A stretch of DNA of 64,000 nucleotides, taken from assembly GCA_025716855.1 (NCBI GenBank), contig JAIXMQ010000001.1, positions 186,001 to 250,000 on the forward strand. Reading direction: 5' to 3'. The position numbers and the translations under genes are program-made. The notes beneath the pieces are model-generated. The model was not told the origin of the DNA. It searched no databases and worked only from the letters and a program-made list of their open reading frames with translations. This stretch comes from Pilaira anomala (Eukaryota > Mucoromycota > Mucoromycetes > Mucorales > Mucoraceae). This document shows, piece by piece, positions 12,101 to 23,982 of this stretch (the first letter of the stretch is position 1; every line of letters starts with the position of its first letter).

Positions 12101-13971
12101 CTCTTGAGCTGATTTATCTATTTGATCTTGCTCTGCAAACTTATCAATTAACATGCCTACGTTCCAGCCCATTGACATTTCTTCATTTTTAATTCCTTTT
12201 CTATCCATCACGACTTGTGTAATGAGTTTATCTAGAATTTGGAAATATCTTACTTGTGTTTCGCCTTGCGCTTGAATCATTAACATATGTTGTAACCCAC
12301 TCAAAAAGAAATTGTAACTACGTGTGCCTTCTACTCTTTCTAAGATACGTTCAAAACAAGCACGAGGATCATTCATATCTGTCAAGATGGTTTCGTTATA
12401 TATTTCCATGATTTCATCCACATCATTTTCACCCATTTGCTTATAGATATTGATATGTCTTTTCAATTGTTCGTTATTAAAATCCAACATCTTTTCCATA
12501 ATAGTATCTAATCCGCTTGCATTCATTTGATTTCTTAAATGAACTCGTACTTCTACATCTTCAATAACTGTCACAAGCGAATTGATTAACATCATATTGG
12601 ATAATCCGAAATCACTTAAATGACTATCGGGAGCACCACCACCAATCAATCGCTTTACATCTTCACTTGCACCTACTAAACTTCCCATTCTACCTCGACC
12701 ATCTAATGTTGCATCTAATAACTTTAACCAAGCATCAAATCGACCAAATTCTCCAAGATGTTCACTTAATTTATCTAGTCCTTTAAGTACAATTTCTTGA
12801 CCCTTTGGTAAATCTACGTGACACACAAAAGCTAAAATTTCACAGACTAGTTTTCTGGTTTGAATTGGTGGTGAGACAAGGGACAGTACGATATGATAAA
12901 TGCATTGAGGATGAGCAATTACTTCACGAGCGCCCCACTACAAAAAAAATATAACATTAGAAGGAAAATCAAAAATCAATAATAATAATCAAACTTTACT
13001 CTATTGTTGATTAAGGATTTAAAGCATTTCAAGATTTCAACTTCCATCTGAAGGTCCGCTTCAGTCCTACCATAAAAAAAAAAAAATGAATCAGTAAAAA
13101 ATAGCACTCTGTTTTTAGGTTAACTCCCTTTTTTTTTTTTTTTTTTACTTTTGATCTCTAAAATTTAAAGTCCCAATGACATTGGTAATGATCTGTAATC
13201 CACTCGATTCAATAAACTGTTTTACCCAAATCAATGGCATAGTTCTTAAACTGACAGCTAAATGAGCAATTAACCGTGGCGTGACACCTTTCATATCTGC
13301 CTCTAAAAACTTATCAATGTAAAAATCAGGAGAATTTTTATCATTGGCAGGAATCACAGTAGAGGTATGATCTAAATTAGGATAATTGCTCGTACTTGAT
13401 GTAGGTGTAGGTGCTGCTAAATCTGCTTGTTTATCTTGAGATACCATAAGCCATTTCTTTTCAGTTGAAAATCCCAACATGACTGATCGTGCAGAAGCAT
13501 CATGAATTCCTCTTCGTGTCTAATTACAGTATAATTCAATTATTTGATTGTTTCTTGTTTAAAAGAAAAAAAAAGGGAATATTTATTTCTATTTCTTACC
13601 AACATTTTTTCAAACAAGTCTTGTATTTCGGCTTCAGAAAATCCATTATAATCAATTGATGTTTTACGTGAATCCACTATATGATTTGTAGAAAAAAAAA
13701 GGAAAATGAAAGTGTGTGTTTTTTTTAGTTGTTGTTGGTTAGGAGAAATATGAAGGGATAATTAAAATAGGGATTTTTTTTTTTGTTATTTACTACTACT
13801 GCGATGACCTTCATCATTAGAAATAGATGACGATCTAGGTGTGTAATTCCAGTTACTTGAAGGTGGTATTGAGTTCTTTTCGCCTTGTATTGAACCTTGT
13901 CTCGGTAAACTAGGTGTTGAATAACCTACTTCTTTCCTTTTACTCTTTTTCGTTATACTAAATATATCCAT
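8549..13971 (-). CDS. Diaphanous-related formin (GBD/FH3-FH1-FH2-DAD), about 1,490 aa, multi-exon
   Basis: Nucleates and elongates unbranched actin cables at growing hyphal tips under Rho GTPase control. N-terminal Ser-rich leader (start ATG at 13971), then GBD/FH3 armadillo region over about residues 90-520 (for example GVTPRLIAHLAVSLRTMPL and LICEIL-type repeats in 13480-11690), and a coiled coil (EKVIKEKHELETEI). FH1 is a long polyproline tract around residues 850-960 (encoded at 11036-10700; the plus strand reads as GGT/GGA repeats). FH2 begins about residue 963 (VKTRALQWTKI) and carries the family signature GNFMNGTTFQGGAFG plus a following KLVDTKGTEGNTTLLHFLV. The last exons hold a DAD core MDNLLDKLRAGDL (8827 downward) followed by a basic KRTRHERSNTFREKR tail, so autoinhibition is expected. 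Many introns; several have A/T homopolymer runs. Shares a 922-bp upstream region with RFT1. Confidence 0.95.
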
Positions 13972-14893
13972 TTTTTAAGAAAAAAAAGTTTTTAGTAAAC
14001 AAAAGAGAGAGAGAAAAAGAAAGATCCCTTTTTCCCTTTTAATTATAAAAAATGCTGTGTTACACTTTGTATTTTTTTTGTTATTGTTAGTTCATTATAC
14101 ATTGATGGAGGGTGGTTTTTAACTGGGTTTCAAAGCTCAGTCTTGGCTATTACACTTATATGTACTGTTTGAGTGTGTAACATCTACTATGTTCTTCCTT
14201 TTCTTTATCACCTTTTTTTTTTTTACTAAAGAAAAAAAAAAGGGCGTTGTACTAGTTTGATAGTGTGTGACTTTAACTTGAGGAAACACATTTCAAATTC
14301 TCAGGCAAACAACAAAATAAAAAACAACTGATGGTGAGAAATGAGTTACTATGACGATAATAATTCATGCTGCAGATCACTTTTTTTTTTTTTATTTCAG
14401 GGACCATAATTTAATCAAACAGGTATACAATGGATTCAATTGATTTGCCTTTTTTAAGAAAAAAAAAATAGGAATAAAGAAATTAACCCTGAAAACACTT
14501 TATAGAAAACAAAACTAACAACAAGAGGTTTTCATACATTATTTACGATGAGATGATATATATAAAAAAGAGCATACGTTGTTGTAACATTTAATTTAAC
14601 GTGTTGACAGGCTAAAAAAAGAGTTTTATTGTAACATAAATGATGAATCATAATCTACTTGCAATGCACACACAGGCAGGTACATAAGAAAAAAAAATGA
14701 GAGAGTCATTTGAGCTAAACATGAAAAACAAACAAAAGGTAATGTGTATTATACGTTTTTTCACGAGAACTTATCTCAATTACCAAACCATGACATACTA
14801 CGTTACTTTCAATTGAATCCCAGAACGTATTCATCATTTTAAGATATATATTCACGATAAGCATTCCTTTTTCTTCGTTCTTTATTTTACATT
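13972..14893. promoter_or_regulatory. Bidirectional promoter region between formin and RFT1
   Basis: The formin (-) and RFT1 (+) start codons face away from each other across 922 bp, which must hold both promoters. Seen: purine-rich GAGAGAGAGA just upstream of the formin start (14004-14020), several A/T runs, and a C/T-rich stretch directly before the RFT1 ATG (14860-14893). No specific factor site is claimed. Confidence 0.5.
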
Positions 14894-16712
14894 ATGGATT
14901 CAAAAGTAAAGGAAAAACCAAAAGAAAAAGAAGAGGAAGATTTACTTGCAGCTACAGCAAGGGGAGCATCCTACTTGATCTTACTTCAATTTGTATCGCG
15001 TATGCTTACATTTTCACTAAACCAAATCATGCTTCGCGACGTCTCCAAAGACACTTTTGGTATTGCCTCTGTCAATTTAGAGTTACTCTCCTCGACCATT
15101 TTATTTATATCACGAGAAGGCTTTCGATCAGTTCTAGTTCGACCCAGCAAAAACCAACAACAGATTATAAACTTGGCCTACATTCCAACATGTTTAGGTC
15201 TCGTCACAACATGTTTGACATGTGGTTATTACTTGTCCATCATCACACAACAAGATTTAGTTGAAATGCCTTATTATCGTGTAGCTGTTGTCTCTTATGG
15301 ACTTGCTTCACTTACTGAGCTCTTGGTTGAGCCTTTATTTATTGTCGCCTTAAATAACATGTACTTTCAATTAAGAGTCATGGTAGAAGGGACAGCTGTC
15401 ATCTTGCGATGCTTGATCACTTTTGGACTTACTCGTTATTTTTCTGGAAATGATAAGCTTGGTATCTTAGCATTTGCTGCTGCACAAGTTGTATATGGTC
15501 TTGTAATGTTTATTGGCTATGGTGGATTCTTTTTATACAAGGAAAAATCGATTATGCCATTAATACCACACAAGATTGAAGAAAAAGAAAGGTAGTATCA
15601 ATGTTTATTGACTCTATAACAAAAACTAAAACAGTTTCTATATAAAAGATCGTATTGGTTTGATAAGGCATTACTTCATTTAGGCGTGACTATGACCAAA
15701 CAATCTTTATTGAAGCATGTTTTGACTGAAGGTGATAAAATGTTGATTTCGGTCTTGTGTTCTAAAGAAGATAGAGGAGTTTATGCATTTGTGGTAAATT
15801 ATGGTTAGTTAAAAAAAAAAAAAGTAAAATTAAAATGACGTACATTAAAATTAAATATAACATGTATTAGGATCATTGATTGTACGTATCTTGTTTCAAC
15901 CATTAGAAGAAACAGGCAGAACATTCTTTTCAAAGTTATTAACAGATCAAGATGAAATCAAAATGAAATCATCACGTCAAAAAGCATCTAATGTACTTTT
16001 GATTTTGATCAAATTACATGTATTGCTTGGACTTGTTTTTATTTGTTTTGCCACCAACTATACCGCTACATTAATTGATTTATTGGTTGGTAAAAAGTGG
16101 TCATTGGGAGAAGGAAATGCCCCAGGGGTATTAGGTTGGTATTGCGCCTATGTACCATTTATGGGAATCAATGGGATCACAGAAGGGTTTGTGCAGGCAG
16201 TTGCAACAAAACATGATTTATCAAGATTAAGTTATTATATGATTTTATTCTCGGGTTGCTTTATGGCTTCAGGATTTCTATTTATGCATGTCCTTGATAT
16301 GGGTGCAATTGGTTTAATTTTAGCTAATATGGTTAACCTTGGCATTCGTATAGGTTACAGCTGGAATTACATTCGTCAATACTTTAATCCTAGTGTAACT
16401 GTATCGGTTACTCAATGGTTCCCACATGTGGTTACTGTGTTTAGTTTTCTTTTTGCTTGGGCAATCACTTTTTGGTCAGAAACTCATATTGGTTGGTATA
16501 CACTAAAGCAAAAAGCAGTGCATATTTTGATTGGAGGTATTTGTTTTATTGGAGTTAGTGTTGTCATGTAAGTTATTGTTGCCATGGTTTCTTTTTTTTT
16601 TGCATAATATTTCATTTAACTAACTTTTTTTTTTCTCTGTTATACAAGTTTACTCAAAGAAAAGAATTTAATAACTGATGTGAAACGTTTGAAAGATCAT
16701 AAGTTTGAATAA
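14894..16712 (+). CDS. RFT1: RFT1 family lipid-linked oligosaccharide translocation protein, 4 exons
   Basis: ER membrane protein of N-glycosylation, required for Man5GlcNAc2-PP-dolichol to reach the lumenal side. Exons 14894-15591, 15649-15803, 15871-16567, 16649-16712 (1614 nt, 537 aa). Charged cytosolic leader (Lys/Glu-rich, residues 2-17), then about a dozen hydrophobic helices. Family landmarks: AARGASYLILLQFVSRMLTF near the N-terminus, REGFRSVLVRPS, YWFDKALLHLGVTMTKQSLL with KHVLTEGDKML, GSLIVRILFQPLEETGRTFF, and INGITEGFVQA. In intron 1 the acceptor at 15647-15648 was chosen over the upstream CAG because only it restores the YWFDK frame. Length matches the family (about 540 aa). Confidence 0.93.
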
Positions 16713-17202
16713 AAGAGTAATTAACTGAGCTTTAATAACCAAAAAAAAAAAAAGTGTTTCCTCTTTTTTTCATCAGTTTAACGAATATTTGCAAGGAGTT
16801 TAATTATTACAAATTTAATAAGTGAGGGGGCAACTTTTTTCTTTCTTTCTTTGTTATACGTTTGTATATGTTTGTTTTTTATGTGTTTTATATTATAAAA
16901 GGAGTAATATAAAAAAGAAGGAAAGGGGCGAAAAATGATCTTCCAATAGGAGATTCCAATAATAGAATATTTTATAAAAGAGAAAATACGGAAAAAAACT
17001 TTGACGTTGTTGTACAAACCAATATTATTACAACTCCCTTTCCTTTTTTTGAATATAAATATTTACTTTTATTTGTTTTTTTTATATAAACATTTTCTTT
17101 ATTCCTCTTTTTTTTTTTCTTTTTTTCTTCTTACCCAAATCATTCCTTTAACAGAGTCCTCCTCTCTTCCCTAATTATATCTCTTTTATATAAAAAAAAA
17201 AA
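16713..17202. other. Intergenic / promoter of the secreted-protein gene
   Basis: No gene. A strongly C/T-rich stretch (about 17080-17195) with ATATAAATA-type elements (17052-17060 and 17085-17092) immediately precedes the ATG at 17203; pyrimidine-rich leaders of this kind are typical of well-expressed fungal genes. Confidence 0.45.
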
Positions 17203-18050
17203 ATGCTATTCTCTCGCTCCATCTTTTCTTTATCAACAATGACTTGTCTTGTCATGTCGGTTGTAAATGCTGCACCTATTAGTACAACAAAAGATTTTTC
17301 ATTCAACACACTTTATGTTCCTGAACCTGGATTTGTTTTGACCGAAAGTTTGTCAGAATATTATGAAAATATTGTAGATCAAGTCATGCTTGACGTATCA
17401 GAAAATGTATTATCATTTATTCCTCATTCTATTAGCCATGGCGAAGTTGAAGGTATATTTATATAAATTATATAGAGTCGTACAATTTATTTATTATTAT
17501 TATTTTAGCTCGCCAATTAGCTCAAAAATCTTTAAACCGTAATCTTAATTTTATGCGTGCAAGTTTACTAGCCTCTGTAAATCCTCTTGTCTCAGCTGAT
17601 ATTCCACAAATTGCTGGCTTAACCACTATTCAAAATGAAGCGAATTTAATTAAGTTAGGATCTACGGAAACTACTGAACAAGACCAAAAGATGGAATTTA
17701 TTTTATATGAATCTATCATGACCTTAAACAAAAAGATCAGTCATCAACTTGGTTTAATAGTAAATGCTGAACAATCTTCTGCTATTTTAATGCGTCAAGC
17801 AAGTACACAACGTATGACACAAAAGCAAGAAATTCCTACCGTGATCACTGTCGAATGGAAGCTTCGCCAACCATTCCAATTTAATGTCATTCGTGAAAAA
17901 CCTGATAATCAAAATACTGATTTTGTTGGTCAATCCGAATGGTTACTCGAACAGTTATCGCTTGTCGAACAAACTCTTTTCGAGGAATTTAATGATCGTA
18001 CACAAGAAGCTGTTTTACTTGTCTTGGAGAGTTTAGCTCTCGACATTTAA
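17203..18050 (+). CDS. Predicted secreted protein of unknown function, 2 exons
   Basis: Exons 17203-17452 and 17509-18050 (792 nt, 263 aa) separated by a 56-nt intron. The N-terminus has a classic signal peptide: short polar start, hydrophobic stretch, and VVNAAPIS with a likely cleavage after VNA. The mature part is largely helical by composition, Gln/Glu/Leu-rich, with no cysteine in the second exon, so it is not a typical disulphide-rich effector. I recognise no domain. Upstream pyrimidine-rich promoter and downstream CT microsatellite (18089-18115). Possibly a cell-surface or extracellular protein; function unassigned. Confidence 0.8.
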
Positions 18051-18083
18051 AAAGATATAACATTAATACCCTTCCTTTCTATC

Positions 18084-18120
18084 CTTCTCTCTCTCTCTCT
18101 CTCTCCCTTTCTCTCTTATG
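18084..18120. repeat. CT microsatellite
   Basis: CTCTCTCT run of about 22 bases inside a pyrimidine-rich stretch, lying between the stop codons of the convergent secreted-protein and JmjC genes. Confidence 0.7.
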
Positions 18121-18321
18121 TATATAGTTCTTTTTTTTTATTTTAAAAATAATAAAAGCGTTGCACAGAAAAAATATATATTTAATAAACGCTGTATTGA
18201 AATCAACAAAAAAAGGAAACCACCCACTCAACTTTATAACCCGATTTAAAAAACTGTACATGTGAACCTAATATTCTATTTTGTTGTTACACTTCTCACG
18301 CACACCAACAATAGCTTTTTT

Positions 18322-19754
18322 TTAAAACCAGAGACTCACACTAAAACTAGTTTCTAAAGATTTTACAAAGTGCCACCACTTTGGCTAACATAAATTGTTA
18401 TATAAATACATTCATTCTTAATCATTTATGGAAATATATAACTTACAGGGATATATAATATTTCACCTTGTTGTAATACACATTCAACATAATCAACTTG
18501 TTTGAAACGCGGGTACTTTTCATTATCCTGATTATTTACATCTACCTATCATTATACTTCATTAGATAACGTAAGAATTATTAAAATAAAAATATTACCT
18601 CACTCGTATTAGTCATTAATCCGGTCCTAGGATAAACAAACTCGGTTTGTTGTGGTGATATCAATCTAAGGTATTTACTTCCAACAACTTGTACCAACAA
18701 GTTATGATAAGGGTCGTGATGTAAAGGTGATATAGTTCCCTTGGGACCAAACCACGCGTTCTTTATTACATCTTTTGCTCTCAAAGTATAAAATTTGGTC
18801 AAGTTGGGTTCAATATAACAATAGTCTGGAACAATTATATCTTTTTCCAACCTCGGTATCTGATAAAAAATATCATGCTGAGCCAAATAAGCAGCTTCTC
18901 CCTCCTTATTTTCAATATGGTCCCTTATGAAATCAGAAAATCGCATCATCTTTTGGCCCCAGTTCGAATCTGTATATTGACTTCCAATCTCTACTGGTAC
19001 CACACGATCTGCAGCTACTGAACGTAAATAATCAAAAGAAGACCATGGACGTTCATTACATGCTGGCCAATCATCTATCATTCCTTTTGGTATAATAAAC
19101 GGTGTAGGCATCTCTTGATTACAGTGATTTAAGAACCATTCAAAACTAGGGGCTTCGGTCAACCTTTGAATAGGGTAGTTAATTGTCACACACGGTTCCT
19201 CTTCTCGTACTACCTTTTGCTTTTTAAAGTTCCGTGCCTTGGTTGTTGTTGTACGATGGTCGGTTAACCATGTTTGTAGTTGATCCAGAATAATGTTGGA
19301 TATTAGTCTTCGGTCAGGTCCAGGTGATCCACTCACCACACAGCATGTGTCCAAGTCACTGATGGTCTTTTGTATTTGCGCTTCCGCTATTTCAAAGTCC
19401 GTATCTTCTTTTATTGACAAAAGTTGTAAGGACACCGAAAGTAACCCAGTGTCCATCAACATTCGACGCCAATGAACAGGAACATCTTTGAAATGGTATA
19501 AAAGAATTTGCTCGTTACAGTAGTCTAACAAAGCACAAGCTCTAAGTAGCAACTCTTTTTCTTCCAACTTGTCTTTTGAAGCTAATGTACTTTCAAATAA
19601 CTCATGAACAGAAACTCCACATGCCTCTAGATCTATTTTCTTTGTTCTTAGTTTTTTTTTTTGTTTTTTGGAAAAAGCACTATAAAATACCTTTTCTATT
19701 GTCTTTATCCTGTAGTAATTCTATAATCGCGTCGTACAAGTCGTTGAAAATCAT
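18322..19754 (-). CDS. JmjC-domain hydroxylase, JMJD5/KDM8-like, 4 exons
   Basis: Fe(II)/2-oxoglutarate dioxygenase. Exons 19691-19754, 18599-19632, 18447-18545, 18322-18384 (1260 nt, 419 aa), close to the roughly 416 aa of animal JMJD5. Helical N-terminal half, then the cupin: RPWSSFDYLRSVAADRVVPV, WFGPKGTISPLHHDPYHNLL with the iron-binding HxD (HHD), KYLRLISPQQ, and the distal iron-ligand His in PPKWWHFVKSL followed by SFSVSLWF at the C-terminus. That combination and the C-terminal ending are specific to the JMJD5 type. JMJD5 relatives act on arginine or as proteases in different reports; the fungal substrate is unknown. The start at 19754 uses the first ATG in an exon that splices in frame. 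Confidence 0.88.
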
Positions 19755-21037
19755 ATTTATTTTAGTAAACTGTCAAAATAGTAAGTGCGTAAAGTCTTGG
19801 CGCTACTGTAAAGAAAGTAGAAAATGTATTTTTTTTTGCTCATCCCCGCTCTCAGGTTTCACACAAAGTTACATAGACTTTTTTTTTCATTTTAAAAAAA
19901 AGAGCATGTGTGCCTGTGGGGGTTTTTTTCGTGTACCGGTTGCATGATCCGGTAAGTAGTGTAACAAATCATCTTAATACATACACGTGTCCTTCTATAA
20001 ACTGGTTATGTCAATATTGAGTCATAAGAATTAGAGGAAACAAACAAATTCTTCTAGTGGGATCTTCAGTACGACAAATATACTACAGATTATTGTTTTT
20101 CGTCATTGTGTAAAAATAAATCTAAGATCGTCTTTTCCATGATATATCCAATCCATCTGTATGATATAGAAGGTATACAGAAGGAGGCGTTTTTTATTAT
20201 TTGTAAATAGTGAGCTAAGTCTACAACAACATTGCATTTTCAAAATTCAGGTGTTAAAAGCATGGTTTCTGATATATGCACACTCCTGCCTGATGTAAAC
20301 AATAGACTTTTAGTATTTTTTTAATCAATTGTTTCGATTATAGCGCAAATCGTTCTTTCTCCTTTAAATTCGTTTTAGTTTCAATAAAATGACGAATCGA
20401 TGCTTTACTTTATTTAGATAAAATTGCTTAAACAAAATTAAACTTACTTCAACCGTTCTCTCCCTCTCTCTATTTTTTTAAGGTTTTGGCGCAAAATAAA
20501 ATTAAAGAGGACATTAAGAAACACAGACACAATGCATGGTTTAATATTTTTTTGTACGCCTTTGTATCAGCTTCGGAATAACCTAGAATTAAGAAAAGAT
20601 GGCCGATTTTCGTATGTATCCTGTTTAGAACAAGTTTAAAAACTTTATTTAATATTCTGATAAAATGTGATTTCTTTTTTATTTTGAACATTTCAATATA
20701 ATAAAAATAAATATCCTAAAAAAAAAAAAAGGATAAGGAGCTCAATGGGTTAGATGTGAGAAAAGAAAAACATTGAATAAAAGAAAGCAGCGTTTGGAAA
20801 ACGAACGCTAAGAGTGTTTTTGTAAATTGTTTGGGATTTAATAAACTATTGCATTTTTTACAAATTTTGATTGACTCGTTTTCTTATTGAACAATGGCAT
20901 TCTAGCTTCGATCACATCGCATTGTAAGACGTTGTATCTGGCACAAGCAAATAAACCCAGCAGAAGTAACTTATTTGAAGTAGCGCGAAAAAACATTTAA
21001 TTATTTACCCCTTGATACTTAAAAAAAAATTCCCGCC
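19755..21037. promoter_or_regulatory. Bidirectional upstream region of JMJD5-like and HTD2-like genes
   Basis: 1.28 kb between divergent genes with no convincing coding region. A 73-codon minus-strand frame (20470-20691) is Lys/Leu/Ile-rich and looks like AT-bias noise. Pyrimidine tract CTCTCCCTCTCTCT at 20457-20470. Confidence 0.4.
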
Positions 21038-21926
21038 ATGTTTAAGATTCAACAACTGTTCCCAGTCTTACCAAAGGTATAGTCATGAGAAAATGCATTC
21101 AAGAATGTTAAATATATATATGTATATATTTAAAAAATTTAGAACTTGCCTCTTCAAAGACTTTATTCCACAGCTCGACTATTACAGGAATGGGAAACAG
21201 ACACGAAAGCTAATTGTATTGAAAAGACAACTGACGAGATTACGGCTTCTCAATTCAACCTTTTAGCCAATACGCTCGGTAGTTCCGAATATATAGATGA
21301 AAAAATACCCAAGGACAAGACGTTAGTTCCACCGTGTTGGCATCATGTTTACTTCCCACCCCGAACGCAAGAGCATAATTTAGCATCAGATGGATATGAA
21401 ACGAGTTATTTTCCCCCAAAACCATTTTCGCAACGTATGTGGGTTGGGGCACAGTTAGATTGGAGCTTAGAAAATCCATTAAAGATTGGGGATAAGGTAA
21501 AGATGACGACTACCTTAGATCGTGCTCAATTAAGACAAGGACGTATGGGTGATTCCGCCATGGTCTGGATCGATAAAGATATTGAGAATGAAGATGGTTG
21601 GTCTATGAGAGAACGGAGATGTTTGGTATATCATCCCGAACAAGAAAATATAAGCACTCCTAGAGGAATAACAGGTAAGTTTTAGCAGATCAAAAAAAAA
21701 AAAAAAATCTTAACCGCGGCTTAACCCCACATATTTTAGTTAAAAAAAAGGCAGAGTTCTCAAAGATAATGACACCTAGTTCCATTTTGTTATTTCGTTA
21801 TTCTGCACTCACATTTAATTCTCATAAAATTCATTTCGATCATGAATATGCTACCAAAATCGAAAATCATCCAGGTAGGAAGAATACATAAAAAAAAAAA
21901 AAAAAAGAGGAAATTCATTTGATTCT

Positions 21927-21961
<35 letters not shown>

Positions 21962-22189
21962 TGCTTGGTTCATGGACCTTTAAGCGGAACTTTACTTTTA
22001 GATTTCCTTAGGTCTAACACGGATGAAAGGATAAAATCGTTCGAATACAAATGTTTAGTCCCGCTTTATGTAAACAACCCATTAACATTATCAGGGAAAA
22101 GATCTAGCGAATCAGACCGATATGAGCTATGGATAACAAATCATTTAGGCCATTTAGCTGTCAAAGGATCAGCGACAGTTACTGAATGA
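21038..22189 (+). CDS. HTD2: HTD2-like mitochondrial 3-hydroxyacyl-thioester dehydratase (hot-dog fold), 4 exons
   Basis: Dehydratase of mitochondrial type II fatty-acid synthesis, needed for octanoate/lipoate supply in yeast. Exons 21038-21076, 21143-21674, 21740-21874, 21960-22189 (936 nt, 311 aa). N-terminal presequence rich in Leu/Gln/Arg (QRLYSTARLLQ) fits mitochondrial import. First hot-dog: PPCWHHVYFPPRTQEHNL, PKPFSQRMWVGAQLDW, IGDKVKMTTTL. Second half: LLFRYSALTFNSHKIHFDHE, the hydratase-2-like motif holding the catalytic Asp/His pair, then CLVHGPLSGTLLLDFL. Intron 3 contains a long poly(A) run ending directly at the acceptor (21929-21959). Converges with the bZIP gene; the stops are 125 bp apart. 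Confidence 0.87.
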
Positions 22190-22314
22190 TAAAAAAATGT
22201 GTGCAATGATTTTATTTTATATGTACAGTTTTACGGAAGATCATCGTTGATCAAGTCAATCATATTTTCTATAAAAAGTAATTTTTAATAAACCTGTGAT
22301 TTTTTTTTAATAAA

Positions 22315-23982
22315 CTAGTTTAAAGATAATTTACCTAAACTTGGGGAAATAACACGTTGCCTTGATTCTGGCGCTGACATTAATCGCGTGTACATTGATT
22401 TGGGAGAATCCTTATGTTTACTATCGGGAGTAGTGGGTTCTCCTTGTCTTTGGTCAAAAGGTTGTAAACTAGGCATCCCTTGCACAAACTGATCAAGTAC
22501 TTCATCAAAAGCTTGATCCTTTTCACCTTGTAACAAAGAGTTCCAAACTACAGATTTTGTAAGGTCTTGTTGTTGAGGCCCAGGAGCTACATCAGCAAGG
22601 CCCTTCTTGCGTCTCCATTTATTAGTCTTTTTAATATCGTAATCGATTGTCAAGTACCAGAATTCACTAAAGAAATCAGCAGGTAGCTCCCAACTTTCAC
22701 TCATAGTAGGATCACCACCATGATAAACAGCTTCATTTAACATCATAGAGAAACACCTATCATAGTCCATTTGGTCTCTAAAGATAATCATACGATCACG
22801 CATATGTGGTGTAGGAACTAAGTCAATACGCGGATCATGAGGTATAGCCAATTGAAGAATAGTAGGTTTCAATCTAGCAGCAGCTTCGTCATCTGCATTA
22901 TTTAAAGTGGATTGCACACCTAATTTTAAACGAATATGTTGAATAGCATCTAGGCTAGAAGTAGGAGGGTGTAAGGGTGAGGTATTGTTATCGAGATCAC
23001 TTGTTGACCAGGTTGATTTATTTGAATCCTTTTCATCTTCCTTAACTGATTGCGGTTGAGGGGAAGGAGAAGTAAAGGAGTTTTGATCTTCGTGGTCCAT
23101 ATATTCATCTTGTTCATCATGATAAGAGTTTGGAGATTCACTAGAAACAGGCTGATGCTCTGGTATAGAATTATTGTCATTCTTATCGATAAAATGATAG
23201 GACATCGTGGATTTTAAGTTATAATTATTTCTGGTATAAGCATTCACATAAGCTTCAATGGCGTGAGGGGCAATCTGTGCCATTTTTGTTAAAGAATCTT
23301 CAGATAAATAAGGTGAATGAGTTGGAATATTAATATTGTGATGCATACAAATAAATTGAAGAGTAAGTACGACACCCTTCAAATACCAATTTTCTGCCTT
23401 GTAAGACTCTAAGTTTCCTTTCAAGGTATTTAATTCTCGTGTAGCATTGTTACGCTGGTCTCGTAAATTACGAATGGTTGTTTCTAAATCCTTCAAATGA
23501 CGTTCCTTTCTTTCCCTAAAAGCTCGTTGGGCTGCACGATTTTGCGCTTTACGCAAAGCAGGTGATGCCGGGTTAGGTTTTCTACCGGGCTTCTTCCGAG
23601 TTCTAGTGGGCTCACCGTTTACATCATATCCAGTTGATGGCGTCGACTGAGAAGAGTATTCTTGTGGAGGAAGAGAGAACTCATTGCTTGACATGCTGTA
23701 TGCATCGTTTGGAATGTTTGACATGTACATTGTAGGATCAGGGTAAAAAGGTCCAGGAGTAGGCCTAACAGATAAATTTGACATATTTCTTAACCATTCT
23801 TCGTCTACTGGTAGTGGTTGGAAATTCGAAGTATGATGACGCTGTTGTTGTTGTTGTTGTTGTTGTTGCTGCTGCAAGCGTTGTTGTTGTAACATTTGCT
23901 GTTGTCTCTTTCTATTTAGTAGCAGCTCCTCCTGTTGCTGCTGTTGCATGTAAGTGTCAATATTAGCTAGATACGAATCCAT
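22315..23982 (-). CDS. bZIP transcription factor with DUF3425 C-terminal domain (copy 1), intronless
   Basis: Nuclear DNA-binding protein, 555 aa in one exon. N-terminal Gln-rich activation-like segment (CAG/CAA repeats, 23838-23945), then KKPGRKPNPASPALRKAQNR and the basic-region signature NRAAQRAFRERK, which matches the Pap1/Yap type NxxAQxxFR, followed by leucine-zipper heptads (LKDLETTIRNLRDQ onward). The Ser/Pro/Glu-rich middle is disordered. The C-terminal DUF3425-like domain begins at LAIPHDPRIDLVPTPHMRDR and includes NEAVYHGGDP and PADFFSEFWYL. The family is linked to stress and metabolism regulators in fungi; targets are unknown. A divergent paralogue of the same design lies at 26769-28586. 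Confidence 0.92.
   Translation of the reverse strand: MDSYLANIDTYMQQQQQEELLLNRKRQQQMLQQQRLQQQQQQQQQQQRHHTSNFQPLPVDEEWLRNMSNLSVRPTPGPFYPDPTMYMSNIPNDAYSMSSNEFSLPPQEYSSQSTPSTGYDVNGEPTRTRKKPGRKPNPASPALRKAQNRAAQRAFRERKERHLKDLETTIRNLRDQRNNATRELNTLKGNLESYKAENWYLKGVVLTLQFICMHHNINIPTHSPYLSEDSLTKMAQIAPHAIEAYVNAYTRNNYNLKSTMSYHFIDKNDNNSIPEHQPVSSESPNSYHDEQDEYMDHEDQNSFTSPSPQPQSVKEDEKDSNKSTWSTSDLDNNTSPLHPPTSSLDAIQHIRLKLGVQSTLNNADDEAAARLKPTILQLAIPHDPRIDLVPTPHMRDRMIIFRDQMDYDRCFSMMLNEAVYHGGDPTMSESWELPADFFSEFWYLTIDYDIKKTNKWRRKKGLADVAPGPQQQDLTKSVVWNSLLQGEKDQAFDEVLDQFVQGMPSLQPFDQRQGEPTTPDSKHKDSPKSMYTRLMSAPESRQRVISPSLGKLSLN

Noticed and set aside
20470..20691. 73-codon minus-strand Lys/Leu/Ile-rich frame
   Set aside because: Composition expected from AT-rich DNA; no splice partners or motif.
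20725..20830. A-box-like AGCTCAATGGGTTAG resembling a tRNA start
   Set aside because: No matching B box (GGTTCGANTCC) or clover-leaf pairing within 80 bases; not a tRNA.
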